25,077 nt of DNA from Bacteroidota bacterium (GTDB lineage: Bacteria; Bacteroidota; Bacteroidia; Flavobacteriales_F; PHOS-HE28), in contig JAEZCB010000263.1 of assembly GCA_023412755.1 (NCBI GenBank), positions 1-25,077 on the forward strand. The letters run 5' to 3'. This document shows, one piece after another, positions 24,140 through 25,077 of this stretch. Below the pieces are notes generated by a model that saw nothing but the letters and a program-made list of their open reading frames with translations, was not told the origin of the DNA and ran no database searches. Numbering within the stretch: position 1 is the stretch's first letter; each line of letters begins with the position of its first letter. The translations under genes were made by a program, and so were the position numbers.

Positions 24140-25015
24140 ATGCGTTACCTACTTCCGCTCCTTGCCCTCCCCTTGTCCCTTGACCTAGCCGCGCAGTATG
24201 GCAGTTTCGACGCCAGCAAGGTGAAGAATGCCAAGGCCCATACCACCATCGTTGTGCTTGATGATGGTGATACACCCTACAACCGAGGGATCATGAACGC
24301 GGTGAAGGCCGATTGGAAATTCAGTGGTTCATACGACTTCTTGAAAGTGGGCGACCTGGCCATGCAGCCGATAACGCCTGACAAGACATACTTGGTGAAG
24401 ACCGTGAAGACCGATCCCACCAAGTATGAAGGCACATTCCTTACCCTGGTGCAAGGCTGGAAACTGAAGAAGAATGAGAACCTCGAGAACAGGGACAATG
24501 CCTTCAGCAACATTCCGGCCGAGCAGGAACTCGCCTTTATCATGATCGATCCAAAGGTGATGAACGAGAAGGACCTCGGCGCTCTCAACACGGTGTATGT
24601 GAAGCACTTGCAGGACTATCTGGCCCAGGTGGCCGCTGGCAAGATCACCGATAAGACCACTGCGGATCGGATCTACCAGGGGCGCAACCGGCTGATCCGT
24701 GACAGGGAGCTATGGATGGGCAAGGAACACCTGGACCAGACCATGCAGGACGAGGCGAAGGTGAAGGAGGTATACCAGAGTCCAGTGGTGATCAAGCCGG
24801 TGAAGCAGCTTACCGAGGCGGTGGAAAAGCAGGATGGCAGCGTTACCATTACTGATGTGGTGATCACAGGCGACCACAAGACCAAACACACCTTCAGAAG
24901 GGTCTTCAATGCCGGAACTGGAGAATTGATGTATCAAAAGGATGAGCCGGCACTCCATGGAAAGAAGGAAGGTTTCATGGATGAGGACCTGAAGACCATT
25001 TCCCGCGCCAGATAA
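24140..25015 (+). CDS. Exported protein of unknown function
   Basis: A 291-residue protein read from the ATG at 24140, which starts directly with a signal peptide (MRYLLPLLALPLSLDLAAQ, about 1-19); the frame is open 32 codons further upstream without family features. The mature part is charged and soluble. An N-terminal alpha/beta section has TTIVVLDDGDTPYNRGIMNA and VKADWKFSGSYDFLKVGDL. A middle helical section (DLGALNTVYVKHLQDYLAQV) and a long charged helix follow, then a C-terminal beta section (GSVTITDVVITGDHKTKHTF, FNAGTGELMYQKDEP). There is no membrane segment, lipobox or T9SS sorting domain, so the periplasm is likely. A strong terminator follows 25 nt after the stop. Family not recognised. 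Confidence 0.75.
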   Translation: MRYLLPLLALPLSLDLAAQYGSFDASKVKNAKAHTTIVVLDDGDTPYNRGIMNAVKADWKFSGSYDFLKVGDLAMQPITPDKTYLVKTVKTDPTKYEGTFLTLVQGWKLKKNENLENRDNAFSNIPAEQELAFIMIDPKVMNEKDLGALNTVYVKHLQDYLAQVAAGKITDKTTADRIYQGRNRLIRDRELWMGKEHLDQTMQDEAKVKEVYQSPVVIKPVKQLTEAVEKQDGSVTITDVVITGDHKTKHTFRRVFNAGTGELMYQKDEPALHGKKEGFMDEDLKTISRAR

Positions 25016-25040
25016 GCCTTTCACAGATGCACATGCAGTG

Positions 25041-25060
25041 GCGGGCCCCTCCGGGCCCGC
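25041..25060 (+). terminator. Rho-independent-type terminator
   Basis: GCGGGCCC and GGGCCCGC pair as a perfect all-GC 8-bp stem around a CTCC loop, followed after four bases by the T-rich ATTTATTTTAC. It begins 25 nt after the stop of the exported-protein gene. Confidence 0.85.
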
Positions 25061-25077
25061 CCCATTTATTTTACAAA

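Overview
The window looks like a chromosomal segment of a fairly GC-rich member of the Bacteroidota, most likely a Flavobacteriales-type lineage. The evidence is a type IX secretion system (T9SS) module (giant adhesin with a gliding-motility-type C-terminal sorting domain, a PorP/SprF protein and a PorE-like OmpA protein), an anti-sigma-like/TPR membrane protein of Bacteroidota type, TAnnTTTG promoter boxes, and start codons with no recognisable Shine-Dalgarno sequence. No tRNA, rRNA, CRISPR array, integrase or phage gene was seen.

Layout. (1) 1-999: 3' part of an anti-sigma-like membrane protein with C-terminal TPRs. (2) 1000-2055: a mobile-type locus, a REP-associated tyrosine transposase (RAYT) gene bracketed by two mirror-image 79-nt elements, each holding two hairpins 56 nt apart. 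(3) 2056-3318: lysA, the last step of lysine synthesis. (4) 3414-16281, minus strand: a tightly coupled three-gene unit of about 12.9 kb. It reads as a 3238-residue secreted repeat protein (31 tandem repeats of about 88 residues, each with one conserved cysteine pair, then a T9SS type B sorting domain), a PorP/SprF outer-membrane protein (4-nt ATGA overlap), and a TPR-PD40-carboxypeptidase-regulatory-OmpA protein (2-nt gap). (5) 16543-18191, minus: a close-packed run of three unnamed genes for small exported proteins, one with a plausible Cys-His-Asn hydrolase core. (6) 18332-19255, minus: a cyclopropane-fatty-acid-synthase-like methyltransferase. (7) 19464-23544, minus: sucA-sucB, the E1 and E2 of 2-oxoglutarate dehydrogenase, with a good Bacteroidota promoter box before sucA. 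(8) 23655-24017, minus, and 24140-25015, plus: two divergent genes of unknown function, the second ending in a strong hairpin terminator at the window edge.

How the genes fit together: lysA and sucAB are housekeeping genes. The distinctive part is the T9SS cell-surface module. The adhesin would cross the inner membrane by Sec and the outer membrane by T9SS. The PorP/SprF protein is expected to hold or deliver it at the surface, and the OmpA-type protein to tie the assembly to peptidoglycan. The two observations most worth a second look are the 31-repeat, 62-cysteine adhesin and the geometrically exact, mirrored double-hairpin elements around the RAYT gene.
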